Origin: Apostichopus japonicus
Lineage: Eukaryota; Echinodermata; Holothuroidea; Aspidochirotida; Stichopodidae
Direction: 5' to 3'
Length of the DNA: 64,000 nucleotides
Assembly (NCBI RefSeq): GCF_037975245.1
Contig: NC_092583.1
Span: 14,859,264-14,923,263 of the forward strand
Shown here in pieces: positions 11,521 through 23,439 of the stretch (positions are counted from its first letter, which is position 1; each line of letters opens with the position of its first letter). The notes under the pieces are model-generated. The model saw nothing but the letters and a program-made list of their open reading frames with translations. It was not told where the DNA came from and did no database searches. The position numbers were made by a program, and so were the translations under genes.

Positions 11521-12787
11521 GTTTGTCTCTCTGATAAACCCACCCTTGGTTTGACGAGATGCAAAATGACCCTCGGCTTTTGTTTTGCTGTGTTACCACA
11601 AAATACCAAAAAACAAGGACAACAACAAAAACAGGAAGGAAGGAAGCTTAGATATAGGTTTAATGCCCTTGATAATATCATAATGGGATTTTGGTATATG
11701 AGCTATAGCAGTTTACTGTATAGAAAATAAATGGAAGAAAGGAGGAGGGAAGAGGGAACACAGGACCAGAGAAAAAGAAACAAATGTGTGCAGAAAGAAA
11801 ATACAAAATGAAACACAAAGGGGAAATATTTGAATAGTGCAAAGGGAATCTTTATGTCATATTTTACTGTTCATTTTTGGGCTTTTTTGTGTTCTAGCTA
11901 CAATATTTCCATCAGGAAGAAGTGCTCTCATAGATCAGGGCTATCTTAAATGCATATTAACTTGATTTGACGTTCAGTAAACAAAAATGAGAAAACAGAT
12001 AAAAAGGGAAGTCTTTATAGGTGGTTAGTCGTACATTTTCATGTAAAAAAAGATTTTTTTTTTCTGTGTGTGTATTTGAAAATGGCAAAAGAGTTTGCAA
12101 CCTTTCCCTGCATGACTATAAATGTTGTGTAATTATCTAAGAAACAGTATTTCTGTCCTAAAATGTAAACATTGCTTGGCTTTGATATGGTGTGCATTTT
12201 CGTGTCTTTCCAACTATTCAATTCTAGATTTGAGGTGGAAAATGTTAATGACATGAAGAAGGAAAAGATTTGAAATTCTACAGTGTTTGCTGTTGCCAAT
12301 CACAAGAAGAGAGAAAACAGATAAAAAATGACAATCACAGAGGCTTTTTGTTGTGTGGTGCTTGCTTCCCATGTTCTTTTGTTTATCTTTTATTAGATAG
12401 ACCCAAGATCTTTTGTTTTTTCTAGCAAAGCTCAAAGGGATGATTCGTTGGTTCCAAAGTTGCTGTGGCACCTTGGTCTTATCATTTATTAGTGTACAAA
12501 TTACCTTATAACTTTATATCTAAATTATCATAATAGTTTACCTTTCTAAAGAACTTTTCTTCTACATATTTGTTTTGCAAATTAATGTCTTTGTTAAGTT
12601 CAGTTCAGTTGACAGTGATTAGACCCCTGGTATTCAAAGTGGGTATTCACAATGCTAATAAGGGTCGCCGAAAAATTTGGAAGTAGAAAGAAATTGCCTA
12701 TATGTGTTGAATAATAAAAGAAGGTAGAAAAACGGTTTGACATAAGTACAAAAAAAACTAAACACTGTTAATCATATAAACATTTCT

Positions 12788-13009
12788 CCAACTAGGGGGA
12801 TACCTCGTCCACCAATAGCCCCCTTCCCAACTATTGGGATACCTCCACCATAAAACCCTTCCCAACTAGGGGAATATCTCCACCTTAAACCCCTTCCCAA
12901 CTATTGGGATACCTCCACCATAAACCTCTTCCCAACTAGGGGTATACCACCTCCACCGTAAGCCCCCTTCCCAACTAGGGGGATACCTCCACCATAAGCC
13001 CCTCCCCAA
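12788..13009 (+). repeat. Minisatellite, unit about 34-37 bp
   Basis: About six to seven degenerate copies of a C-rich unit containing CCCAACTAGGGG, ATACCTCCACC and ATAA(G/A)CCCCTT. It lies in the longest array intron (11521-13746). The Gly-rich open frame on the opposite strand here is the repeat in translation. Confidence 0.9.
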
Positions 13010-13746
13010 AGCCACAGCATCTGCCCAAGAAGACAAACGTGAAAATTGGGGTCATTAAGCAGACAAGTTTGAATACTAGGGATGTAGGAGGCAATGGCAA
13101 GTTTAAACATAACAGGTCAAAATGCTAGACATCTAACTTAAATGTAACACCCAAAAGTCTGCTGAAACTATTCCCATGTCCAGGGAAGTGCACACCGAAA
13201 GGTTAAAAAGCCTTACATGACCTACAGGAAATCTTGTACATGTTGAAGATGGGGTATGAATGTTGGCATGTATCTAGCCTTTTCTTTCAATGAATATCTG
13301 TTGGATTTTGAGATTCTCACAAGTTTGACTTCTTTTAATGATGTAGAGATTGCTATGTCAGAGGTGTTTTATCCCCTTATTGTGTTGCTGTTTAGTGCAC
13401 AACAAAAAGTTAGGAAGCTATCTAAATGTGAGCTAATCGAATATCCAGAAGATTGCCAGACAGGAATTTCATCTCATGACTTTATGACATGAAACTATCA
13501 TCAGGATTTGAAACTTCTGCTAAATTTTAGGGAATATTTAATCTGTTTCAATCATTCTTTATTTCATTCATTTATTTTCATCTTCACTTGGTATATTCCA
13601 CTCTCATTAATAAGGTCATAGTAATCTCAACAATTTCATTTATTTTCATATATATATTTACTTTCATTTATAAATTTCATTTTGCTTGAGATTCATATGA
13701 ACCTTCACATTTATATCCTTCCACCCCATTTATATATCTTTCATAG

Positions 13747-14049
13747 CACCAGAACCACCACCATCTAAACCACATTTCACCTCTAAGCTACCTCCCGAGT
13801 TTAAAGTTCCTCCAGAGGAGCCACTGCTTCTCAAATGTAAGGTCAGTGGGTATCCACCTCCAAAGGTCACATGGTACAAGGACGGTGTACCCTTGAAAAA
13901 TGAACCGCGGTATGTGATAGGACAAACCAAAAATGGTGAAGCGACCCTCCATGTCCCTCAGACGGCAGAGGATGACAGTGGCGTCTACTCTTGTCTGGCA
14001 TCCAATCCGTCTGGACAAGAGTCCTCAAACTCAAACGTTTCTGTTGCAG
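13747..14049 (+). CDS. Gene 1 exon 11: complete Ig I-set domain
   Basis: 303 nt, 101 residues, phase 1-1, beginning APEPPPSKPHFTSKL. PPEFKVPPEEP replaces the usual P.GEP. The C'-E loop has the same extra residue as exons 1 and 6. Canonical cysteines are present (LLLKC, GVYSC). The G strand reads SNSNVSVAG without cysteine. Confidence 0.92.
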
Positions 14050-14631
14050 GTGTGTGCACTTTACTAACGAACAACATGGTTTTTTCGTTGCCCACAGTTG
14101 AATTGAAGCGATCGAAGAGATTATTGCATGATAGGTTGAAAAATTGAGTGATATTTTATGGTGACAGTTTATAACATAGTAAAGGACAGGTTGCTAAGGG
14201 CAGAACTCTGGAGTTTAGGTTGTTAGGACCTTTTGACATGCCAACATTTTGTGAAACCTTTGACCTGTTGTTACTGTGCGAAAAATGCTGATATTTTATG
14301 AAAATGTTTTTCCGAAGGTTGAAAGGGTAACTTATTTGTGCACTGTAATCCAACCGGAATATTTACAATGGATTGCTATTCCTTAGAACCAATACACTGT
14401 AACACTATCCGTATGAGTATATGAAAGCGTGACGGGCAATACTGGTATATAACTGTTAATCATTTCACATTGCTCAGTATTATATCACCTATCCTAACAT
14501 CAACTTCATCATTTGTCCATGAGACATTTGTGGTCTGTGGAATAATCTTGGGCTTACAATATATGACTATAATATGAACATTTCACCAGTTGAATAGAAA
14601 TATTACATTCTTTTATTATTTGACTTCACAG

Positions 14632-14931
14632 CGTTAGAACCACCCTCGTCCAAGCCACTGTTCGTCACCCGCCTCTCACCCGAACTGGGAGTCCTAAGTG
14701 GAGAACCTGTCATGTTGAAGTGTAAGGTGGGTGGTTACCCGCCTCCCAAGACTGCTTGGTACAAGGATGGTGTTCCTTTGAGGAATGAACCTCCCTATGA
14801 GATATCTAGTCGGGGTGGAGAGCACTGCCTACAGATACCATCCAGCACTGAGGCAGACAGTGGAACATTCACATGTGTGGCTGCTAACCCCTCTGGGCAA
14901 GACAAAACAGCTTGTAACTTGGCTGTCACAG
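14632..14931 (+). CDS. Gene 1 exon 12: complete Ig I-set domain
   Basis: 300 nt, 100 residues, phase 1-1, beginning ALEPPSSKPLFVTRL. The F strand is SGTFTC rather than GVYSC. Extra cysteines occur in the E strand (GEHCLQ) and G strand (KTAC). The core KVGGYPPPKTAWYKDG is typical. Confidence 0.92.
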
Positions 14932-15423
14932 GTGTGTAAACAAAGTCTTGCCAAGTCCATATACATAGTTTTATGGAAAAGCTTATTATTGGATTTGGAT
15001 TGACTTGAACAACTGTAAATGAAAATAGAAGAAACTTTATAAAGCTTCCCATGTTGGAGTTTTTATGTTCAAGACAAGAAGTGGACAGGTTGGGTTTATT
15101 AATCTTTATTTAGAAGATTCTGATAATTTGATATCCTTGCAAAAGTCCATGTCTTGGTTAGATGCCTCCTACCTTCTGTTCCTCTACCCTACCCTCTAAT
15201 TGCCTGCCCTTCCACTGACCCGGCCATCCCAGCCAAAAACTACAAGAAAAGTTAATAAATTAATTCTACTTAATTAAGAACTGTTGAGGCATTTCCTGTT
15301 AATTCATTAATTCAAAGTCTCTTTCTCTTGTCAGTGTCATAACTTTCTTCCGCATTTTGTTTTACAGTTTGTGCTTTATAATCTTTACTCATTTTGACAA
15401 ATGTTTTTGCATTTTCACTGTAG

Positions 15424-15723
15424 CCACTGAACCTCCACCATCAAAGCCTCATTTCAACTCGAGACTGGAACCAGAGCTCGCTGTACCTCACGGTGAACCC
15501 ATAGTCTTGAAATGCAAAGTCGGTGGGTACCCGCCACCCAACTTGAATTGGTACAAAGATGGAGTACCATTGAAGAACAACCCTAATGTGGAGATCATCA
15601 CAAAGGGTGGAGAGTCCACCCTTAGGGTACCAGATGCTACCGAGGAAGATAGTGGTGCTTATTCTTGTTTGGCATCTAACCCAACCGGACAGGAATCACA
15701 GAGCTCCAATGTCATTGTAGCAG
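15424..15723 (+). CDS. Gene 1 exon 13: complete Ig I-set domain
   Basis: 300 nt, 100 residues, phase 1-1, beginning ATEPPPSKPHFNSRL. The core is KVGGYPPPNLNWYKDG. The usual EPPYEI of the C'-D turn is NPNVEI. Canonical cysteines are present (IVLKC, GAYSC). The donor is G|GTTCGT, which is weaker than average. Confidence 0.92.
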
Positions 15724-16543
15724 GTTCGTGTTTGTTAAAGACATTTTGTATGTCGTATTGCAGTGATATATTAGTGTAAATACATGTTTTAATAAGTTTG
15801 CATGAGCTTTTAAGGGTTTTTCACTGGGAAATCGTTATTTGTTACACACAACTTAATTCATTCCTATACAGCCCATTCTTTGCCGATTTCCCTGTCAGTT
15901 TTACGTTTTACATTTGCAATTGATAAAACTTATCCGTGATACTCATCCTCTTTACCAATTTAACATAATGTTGATGAAAGGAAGTGTCTTACTACAGAGA
16001 ATATATTACTCAAGCATTTTGGATTTGAGTCTGTCATAAAATTGTAGTGGGATTGGATCTGGTTTCTGTCAATTAAAGGCAAATCTTGTAAATATCAGCG
16101 TCTGACCCACCAAACAGCTTACTCTTAGCTACAATGTATTAAACCTAGGCAAATAAACCGATTTGCAGAGGTTTCTGTGCACTACTGATATAGAATGGGT
16201 CAGGTGGTACTCACACACAACCCCACTCTATAATAGAAAAAAAGTGGTCTGTCGCAAGGAAATAAATGATCTGAGAATTGTTGGTTGGATTCTTCCCCCC
16301 CCCCCCCCTGTACGACTTGTTGCAAAGATGGTATCCTTCTATGAGTGGACCTGTATTTGTGATGTCACAGCTTTGACTCCTTTGCTGGTACAAAAACTCT
16401 TTTCAAATAAAGGTTTAAAGAGGTACCATTTTTTTTTCTTTTTACCAACACATTGCATGACAGCTCTACATCTTTATGTTTATACCACTCTTACCTTTAC
16501 CACACCTTTCTCAGTTCACTTTCCTTTCAATCACATTATTTAG

Positions 16544-16843
16544 CACCGGAACCACCTCCGTCCAAACCAAATTTCACCTCAAAATTGGTACCAGAGTTGT
16601 CCCTGAGAAACGGTGACAACCTAGATCTATCTGCTAAGGTGTCAGGTTACCCACCTCCCAGGATCACTTGGTACAAGGATGGTACCCCACTTAAGAGTGG
16701 ACCAGACTTTCAGTTGGCAAATAAAAGTGGTGCAGTTAGCCTGCATCTACCCAAGTCTGAACAAGATGATGGTGGGGTGTATGCATGTCTTGCTACCAAT
16801 CCATCCGGGCAGGATTCCACCAGTGCTAATGTTACCATCTCAG
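16544..16843 (+). CDS. Gene 1 exon 14: Ig I-set domain lacking the B-strand cysteine
   Basis: 300 nt, 100 residues, phase 1-1, beginning APEPPPSKPNFTSKL. The B strand reads NLDLSAKVSGYPPP, with Ala where the array has Cys31. Trp43 and the F-strand cysteine (GVYAC) remain, so the intradomain disulphide cannot form and Cys82 is unpaired. Sequence quality is otherwise high, so this is a functional exon and not a relic. Confidence 0.92.
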
Positions 16844-17276
16844 GTGCGATTTGTTTACTGAAAATAAAAATTAATCTTTTGTGCCTTGTGGTTGATCTTG
16901 TTGGTCATTTTAAGTTTCTCGATGATATCTTGGCCCGAAGAGTCATTCTGTTCTTGTCAATGACCTTCCATAAAAGGGTGAATAGCTGCTGTCATGGAAG
17001 ATGGACTATTTGAAGCTTACTCTTCTGATCTTTTCATGTTTCTTTTCATGTAGCTCTTTTCTTGTCAGTTTTCTCACTCATGATTATTGTTAATCCTTCA
17101 CTTTCACTGCTAATGTAGTATGTTGTATGGTTATTTTTGTATTATTAAGTTCTCATTTATATTCTTTTCAATTCAACAGTTTGCAACATATCAAATCTGC
17201 AATCGATGAAGCGATAAATTTGTACAGACTTTAATACTACATATTATTCATAGAAATATCTTTCAATTATTCACAG

Positions 17277-17576
17277 CTCCTGAGCCACCGCCATCAAAAC
17301 CACGATTTACGACACGTCTACCACCTCAGAACCAACTGCCACACGGTGAACCTCTCATTCTGAAAACTAAAGTCGAAGGGTATCCTGTACCGAAGATCAC
17401 ATGGTACAAGGATGGTGTGTCGCTGAAAAATGAACCTAGCAATGAGATCAGCTTTAAAAATGGTGAAGGGTGCCTGAGGGTACCCCAAACAAGGGAAGAT
17501 GATGGTGGGGTGTACTCTTGTGTTGCAAGTAACCCATCTGGTCAGGATACCACAAACTGCAACGTTTCATGTGCAG
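17277..17576 (+). CDS. Gene 1 exon 15: Ig I-set domain lacking the B-strand cysteine
   Basis: 300 nt, 100 residues, phase 1-1, beginning APEPPPSKPRFTTRL. The B strand reads LILKTKVEGYPVPK, with Thr at the Cys31 position. The F-strand Cys (GVYSC) and G-strand Cys (TNCNVSC) are kept, the latter with a further cysteine four residues from the end. It follows exon 14, which has the same loss. The next intron is the shortest of the array (132 nt). Confidence 0.92.
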
Positions 17577-17708
17577 GTACGTACCATATATCATCTGAGT
17601 GTTGTTTGTCCGGAACTCCATCTGATAAATTTAAGATAAGGACGAAATTATCTGGTGGCAGATGTTTTGGATGTCCTATTAATTTTGTTGTTGTTTATTT
17701 TTTTTTAG

Positions 17709-18008
17709 CTCCTGAACCACCAAAGACCAAGCCTTTCTTCTCTGTAAAGATGGAACCCTCATTGACAGTACCACAGGGTGAATCTGCTGACCTTAGTTGT
17801 AAGGTCAATGCCTACCCACCTCCCAAGATCACATGGCTGAAAGACAACGTCCCGATACGGAATGAATATCCGTACGAGGTGACGTGCAGGAACAACGAAG
17901 CAAAGTTAAGGATACCGGAGTGCCAAGCAGACGATGAGGGCACCTACGCGTGCAGAGCAACCAATGACATGGGCCAAGATGTGACAGAGTGTCACTTAAC
18001 GGTGGCTG
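17709..18008 (+). CDS. Gene 1 exon 16: divergent Ig domain with extra cysteines
   Basis: 300 nt, 100 residues, phase 1-1, beginning APEPPKTKPFFSVKM. It departs from the array consensus: WLKDN replaces WYKDG, and the end reads NDMGQDVTECHLTV. Five cysteines are visible, the canonical B and F pair plus VTCRN, PECQ and TEC. The donor is CTG|GTAGGT. It marks the transition from the homogenised array (1-15) to older-looking domains. Confidence 0.92.
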
Positions 18009-18436
18009 GTAGGTGCCATGCTGTATTTAATGTAATTCCACTCAGTGGCTAGTGCTGTTAACTCTCAAAGGCTTCTCTATATTTCTTCACCTGTCAGCTT
18101 TTACAATTTAGCTTTCTTTCTTTTCAATCTTCTCTAGAGTGGTTTTGACCAAGCTTTCTGCAATCTGGCTTAAATAACTGAATAATTCAGTTTTTGATAG
18201 TGATAGTGGATAAAAAACAAAATGTCCTTAAAATCACCTTGAGATGGCTGGTTTCTTCTACTTACAAGAGCATTTCTTACAAAGGAGTGAAAGGAATCCA
18301 CAGAATACGTTGCCAGTCTCTCCATTTCTGCTTTAATATCCAAAGTGCTTTTCACAACCTCATGCAATCAATCACTGCTTTGTAGCTGTTTGTAATTAAA
18401 AACTGCCATCTGCCATCATATCATTCAATCATCTAG

Positions 18437-18736
18437 AACCAGAGTTACCACCCAGCAAGCCTCATTTCGCAGAGGGTCTAGAACCACAGGTCACTGTACC
18501 CGTGGATGAACCATTGGTACTCTCATGCAAAGTAACAGCCCATCCTCCGCCTCAGATCACATGGTACAGAAATGGTACCCCCATTAGGAATGAACCAAAG
18601 GCACAGGTTGGCTACCGGGACGGTGAAGCAACCCTCAAGATCCCCAGATGTACCAAAGCAGACGCAGGGATGTATTCATGTTTAGCTACGAATCCTCACG
18701 GAAATGAATCATCCAGCTGTAATGTCAACATTGCAG
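18437..18736 (+). CDS. Gene 1 exon 17: Ig I-set domain
   Basis: 300 nt, 100 residues, phase 1-1, beginning EPELPPSKPHFAEGL. The C-strand region is ITWYRNGTPIRNEP. Canonical cysteines (LVLSC, GMYSC) and a G-strand cysteine (SSSC) are present. It is the last domain with a near-complete EPPPSKP-type linker. Confidence 0.92.
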
Positions 18737-19673
18737 GTATCCCTAGAATTATTCATCTTATTACATAACATTTGCCTCTCTCTCACCAACCAACCAACAG
18801 ATGACTCACTTAATAAATATCTCTGCTTTTGAATAGAAAAAAAAATTGAAAAAAATACTAATCCATCCTACGCCATGCTTGTCATTTTGTCCATTACGTG
18901 ACTGAAATTAACCTGTAGATCATCAACTATAAAATAAGAAATCTCAGGGATACCTTCCATGGTATGGAAATCTTGTTGAAAGAAAACAACTGCTTTGAAC
19001 CTCATTAAAGAAAAGAGGGACTGCTTCCAAACTTCAGCACCTTGTAGCTACTAATGAAATATCCTTGTGCTTCAGAAAAATAAAATGTGCCAAAAGATAT
19101 GAGCAGGCATAGTGTAAAATGTTTTATAGCTTGAAGGGTAACTGGAATTGTAAGTATTAGCTTTTGCATAAGCCCCTGCTAGATTTGATGGAATCAAACT
19201 TAGAGTGGCATTAAGTTAAAAATGCTTATAATGTTTCTCCTCTTCTTAAACATATTTCTTAAAAGATAAATTACTTCTATTTGTAGAGTTTTCTGGGTAA
19301 GTTCATTTAATTTTCTCTAATGTTAGTTCATTTGCAAGTTGAAATATTTATGTTTTGTTAGCTAACAAAGTGTTTTTGTCCACAGAAATGAGCTTTGACT
19401 TACTTTATGTAACCTCTAAGATTAGGGGGTATGGATTAGGGAGGGTGTAGTTGACTAATTTAGGATCTTGGATCAGCTGTGTTAATGGTTTGTAGGGTTT
19501 ATGTATTGAGGTGAATACTGTGGGCACAGGAAATTATATACATCATTTTAATCTGGTCCAACCTCTATTAAAGTATCTCATTGGGAGTTAATATTTTGTT
19601 TAATATTTCTTTGATTGATTGATTGATTGATGGATTCGTGCTTGACAAGTTTCTATATGTTTGCTTTTTGTAG

Positions 19674-19961
19674 TCCCATCAAAACCAAACTTTGTAACCA
19701 GACTTCAGCCACAGATCAGCCTACCAAAGGGTGAACCACTGTTCCTTCAGTGCCACGTAGTCGGCCACCCGACACCTTTCATCACATGGTTCAAAGACGG
19801 CATGCAGATCAGAAACGAACAACCGTACCAAATGTCATTTGAAGACGGAGAAGCAATCTTGGAGCTGCCCGAATTCAATAAGAAAGATGAAGGCGTTTAT
19901 TCTTGCCAGGCCACCAATGTTCATGGGAAGGATTCTACATCTGGTCAAATTGAACAACTAG
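19674..19961 (+). CDS. Gene 1 exon 18: Ig I-set domain with short linker
   Basis: 288 nt, 96 residues, phase 1-1. It begins VPSKPNFVTRL, so four residues of the usual linker are missing. The core is HVVGHPTPFITWFKDG, with canonical cysteines LFLQC and GVYSC. It ends in IEQLG rather than VAG. The donor is CTAG|GTACGA. Confidence 0.92.
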
Positions 19962-20364
19962 GTACGAGAGAGAGAGTGAGATAGAGGATGGGGAGGGGTG
20001 GTTTGAGGGGGGGCCATGGCAGAGGAATTACCCTGCATCACCATATCTGTTGATAAGTGGCTGTTTGCAAGGTAGCTTGGGGTCTATATTGAGATAAACT
20101 TGTGTAAATTTCAGTGTACTGGTGGGAATGGAATACTTTTGCCTTGACCATGTTAATACCGATTTCAGTGTAATTGAGCTTTCTTATCATTGTCTGATCA
20201 AAGGTCAAAGAAACTTTATAGCTAGACATTACCCGTTCCCCAACGTGTCGATGGCCCAGTTGCTACATATAGGACTTGCATGGTCCCAATGTCTACCCTA
20301 GCCAGTAATTAGTTTTGCCCTTCCAGATGACTTTTTAATTATAAATCATTGCGTGTGTCTACAG

Positions 20365-20664
20365 CACCCAAGAAACCATCTACAAAGCCTCGGTTTACTG
20401 CCCAGCTGAAGCCAGAGGTCAATGTACCAGTGGGAAGTCCTATAGAGCTTGCCTGTAGGTTCACAGGACACCCAGCTCCAACGCCAGCATGGTACAAAGA
20501 CGACAAACCATTAACCAATGAGGCACCATTCCAAATGACCTTCAAGAATGGTGAAGCAGCACTTAAGATACCTGAAAGCTTTGAAGAGGACCAGGGTATC
20601 TACCAGTGTCGCGCTGTCAACCCAGTAGGGGAGGATGTCTCCAGATCTAGGGTTGTAGTATCAG
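20365..20664 (+). CDS. Gene 1 exon 19: Ig I-set domain
   Basis: 300 nt, 100 residues, phase 1-1, beginning APKKPSTKPRFTAQL. The motifs are VGSPIELAC, FTGHPAPTPAWYKDD, and QGIYQCRAVNPVGED. The cysteine pair is intact. The open frame on the opposite strand (20339-20545) is a mirror of this exon. Confidence 0.92.
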
Positions 20665-21386
20665 GTATGAAAAGGGGGTTAGGGTGGTAGCATAAGGTAA
20701 CAAGGTGTTCATATAAGAAAGTAGTAAAAGTGAAAATATTTCCAAAAACTTCAGTAAAACACCATTGCATTTATATGCATGTGTTAAGATAAAGTCTTGT
20801 TACAACTATGCCATATAATTGAAGCCCATGATGCCCCCCTCCCTCCAAAAGGGGAAAAAAAATTCACACTTAGCCCAATTTACTTGATGTAACACTGTTA
20901 TATATAAATATACTTCTGACATAAGTTTGGTCACAAAGAGAGACTACAAATGTAATTATTTTATCAAAATCGAATTCTATCTTTAGATGATGACATAAGA
21001 TGTTTTAAGCTGTATTGATACCACTTTTGAAAGTGATAATAGTTGAAAAGACAACCTTCTTGCCTAAGTGAATGTATTTCCAGCTCTTTGTGGAAACCAT
21101 AGACTTTTATTTAATAAAGCATTATGCAACTGATCATTTTAATGTATATTGAAGTCAGAAGTGATAAATACTGTTTTTAAAGTTGTCGTGACAATTGTAC
21201 TCTATGAATGTCAACAGAGGTGATCACTGGGAAGAGCTGGATTTGTTTTTAATTGTATAAATGGGATAAACTAAGCATCGGAAGATGACAAGAGGGATGT
21301 TATCTTGGGAAGTTTTTCAAGTGTTTGTGTTTCAAAGCAGTTCCTAAATGTTCTCAAATTCATGATATTTTTCATCTACTTTATAG

Positions 21387-21677
21387 CATTGAAGATACCA
21401 CCTAGGTTTACAGTTGGACTCGAACCCAGATTATCAGTTCCGCAAGGGAGCCCCATCAACTTGAACTGCTCCGCCATCGGCCAGCCGACCCCCACCTTGG
21501 ACTGGTACAAGGATAACAGACCCTTGAGAAATGAACATCCTTACAGTATCCAGGGAGAGGATGGGGACAGTTTACTGAGAATACAGGAGAGTAAAAAGAC
21601 AGATGCAGGGACATACTCTTGCAGAGCTCAGAATCCCCAGGGTAAAGATACAACCAGTTGTAAAATCCACATTGAAG
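21387..21677 (+). CDS. Gene 1 exon 20: Ig I-set domain, last of the single-exon array
   Basis: 291 nt, 97 residues, phase 1-1, beginning ALKIPPRFTVGL. The motifs are INLNCSAIGQPTPTLDWYKDN and GTYSCRAQNPQGKD, with a G-strand cysteine (TSC). The Ser-Arg-Leu linker style of exons 1-17 is gone. The following exons use split domains. Confidence 0.92.
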
Positions 21678-22050
21678 GTTAGTGTACTTGTGTGAATATT
21701 TAATGATAAGAGTTGAGGTCACCTTTGACATGGGAGGTCCTCCAAACCATGTGTTTTGTACCTATCACCCACTCATGCTGGAGGAGGGCATGGTGGAAAG
21801 ATTTGTGGGGGGGGGTGGAGGGAGGTGATGGGAGATAATTAGAATGGGTACTATTGTTAATGTGTACAAGATTGATCATTGTTTAAGGAATAGTTTAAGA
21901 ACTCTATTCCTTTGGGAGGGGTGGGGTTGGTGGAGGGAGGATGGCAAGGCCAGGTGTTGGGGTGGCTATGACAGTCAGATTATAGTCATTAGAAGTTTGT
22001 TCAGATTTTCCAAAATTTTCCAAAATATCGCTCTTTCTTTTATATATTAG

Positions 22051-22214
22051 TGACACCAATCTTCCGACCAAAGATCATTCCTGCCTTGCCAGAGCAAATC
22101 GAGGTACCACTCGGAGAATCAGTGGATCTGGACTTCAACGTGACCGGAACACCACAGCCAAGTGTTAAGTTCTACCACGACGGTAGAGACTTGAGATCAT
22201 CAGAAGATGTCCAG
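22051..22214 (+). CDS. Gene 1 exon 21: first half of a split Ig domain
   Basis: 164 nt, phase 1 in and phase 0 out, joining exon 22. It encodes the A to C' strands: VTPIFRPKIIPALP, then GESVDLDFNVTGTPQP and VKFYHDGRDL. There is no B-strand cysteine, and the C-strand Trp is replaced by Phe (KFYHDG). The domain is interrupted after DVQ. The donor is CAG|GTTTGT. Confidence 0.88.
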
Positions 22215-22609
22215 GTTTGTTTTCTTCGTCAGCAATCAATCATGTTTCGAAACGATAATGTGATCTGATAAGCAGCAGTGTGTAATATTAGAAACGTGAA
22301 CTTCCTTCTCTGAAGATCAACGCATTTTCTTCGTTTCAAAAGGAATGAAATGGTATGTGAAAGTACGAATAACTCTTTGAAGGTAAAGCAGAAACTCTTA
22401 TTATAAAGATGAAAGGACGATCTAATTTGATTGCCACAACGTAGACTAGTTTAACCAATACTATTTGATAAGGGCAAGTGGGAGAAAGGCTATATTTAGA
22501 CAAGATTTCTTTGCAAGCATTTTTCTTTTATTCTGCAATATTGAGGATCTAACATATATGTCAAAAGCAACAAAGGAATGATTGCTTCCTGCTATCTTCC
22601 TTTCCTTAG

Positions 22610-22749
22610 ATCGAAAAAGTGACAGAAAAAATCAGTGAGACTGTTTACAGAGTCCGAATAAAGAAAGCCTCTCCAAAGACTGCCGGACAGTACACACTGG
22701 TGGCAGAAAACGCAGGAGGCCAAGAAACCAGCTCTGTTTACATTGCTGT
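22610..22749 (+). CDS. Gene 1 exon 22: second half of a split Ig domain
   Basis: 140 nt, phase 0 in and phase 2 out (GT|GTAAGT). It encodes the D to G strands: IEKVTEKISETVYRVRI, then TAGQYTLVAENAGGQ and SVYIAV. No F-strand cysteine, so together with exon 21 this is a cysteine-free Ig fold. The exon is short and has no ATG, which is why a simple frame search misses it. Confidence 0.88.
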
Positions 22750-23439
22750 GTAAGTATATCAATTAATTATTACTAATTTAAGTAACTGATATTTTCCAGA
22801 TTTTAAAACTTAACCTGATATCGTACATTATTTAGCCATTAGGCTGTTCATTCAGTGAGAGTGATTTATAGACACAAAGAATTAGCATTACCGGTTAAGG
22901 ATGTTGACGTTTATGATGAGACAGTTACATGTAGTTTAGCTCACAGCTGACTTTTGCCTTTTTCATTTTTCACAAAGCACGAAATCATTGATACTTGTTT
23001 CGGGAAGGAACAGATAGAATGTAATATTAACGAGTGAAAAAGTGGGAAAATGCTTTATTTTAGCATGTTTATGTCATCCTGAACATTTTGCCTACCTCTC
23101 TGTTGTGAGTAGATAAAAGATATTGTTTCATTAACAAAAATATGAAAAATGAAAATGATAACAGAATATTGAGCAGGAAAGTTTAAACAAACATAATTAA
23201 AGTTTAAGAAGTACTTCCAATAAGGTTTCCAATTTATCTTGAAATCCTTCCCCTGCTAGTAAAGGATCCTTTGGTTGAATAAATTAAAAATGGATGTGAT
23301 ACTAATGTCACCAAACATTTATTTGCCCAAAATGTAATCTTTTAGGCTAAATATCAAAGCTTATCAAAATTTAGATCAGCACAAATTTGAGATGGGCACA
23401 ACTTTATAATGAGATTCTTTGATATCCTCTCTCCTCCAG

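Larger units (their letters stand above)
1800..21386 (+). other. Introns of the single-domain array (exons 1-20)
   Basis: These are nineteen phase-1 introns, from 132 nt (17577-17708) to 2226 nt (11521-13746). Recognisable contents are the repeats listed separately: 2171-2215, 5841-5898, 8433-9012, 12788-13009, a C run at 16295-16308 and GATT repeats near 19612-19635. In the remaining long introns (3418-4443, 6496-7398, 9539-10533, 14050-14631, 15724-16543, 18737-19673, 20665-21386) I found no extra Ig exon on either strand, no RNA gene and no recognisable mobile element. Open frames there lack the CxxxG.P...W.KDG signature. Confidence 0.7.
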
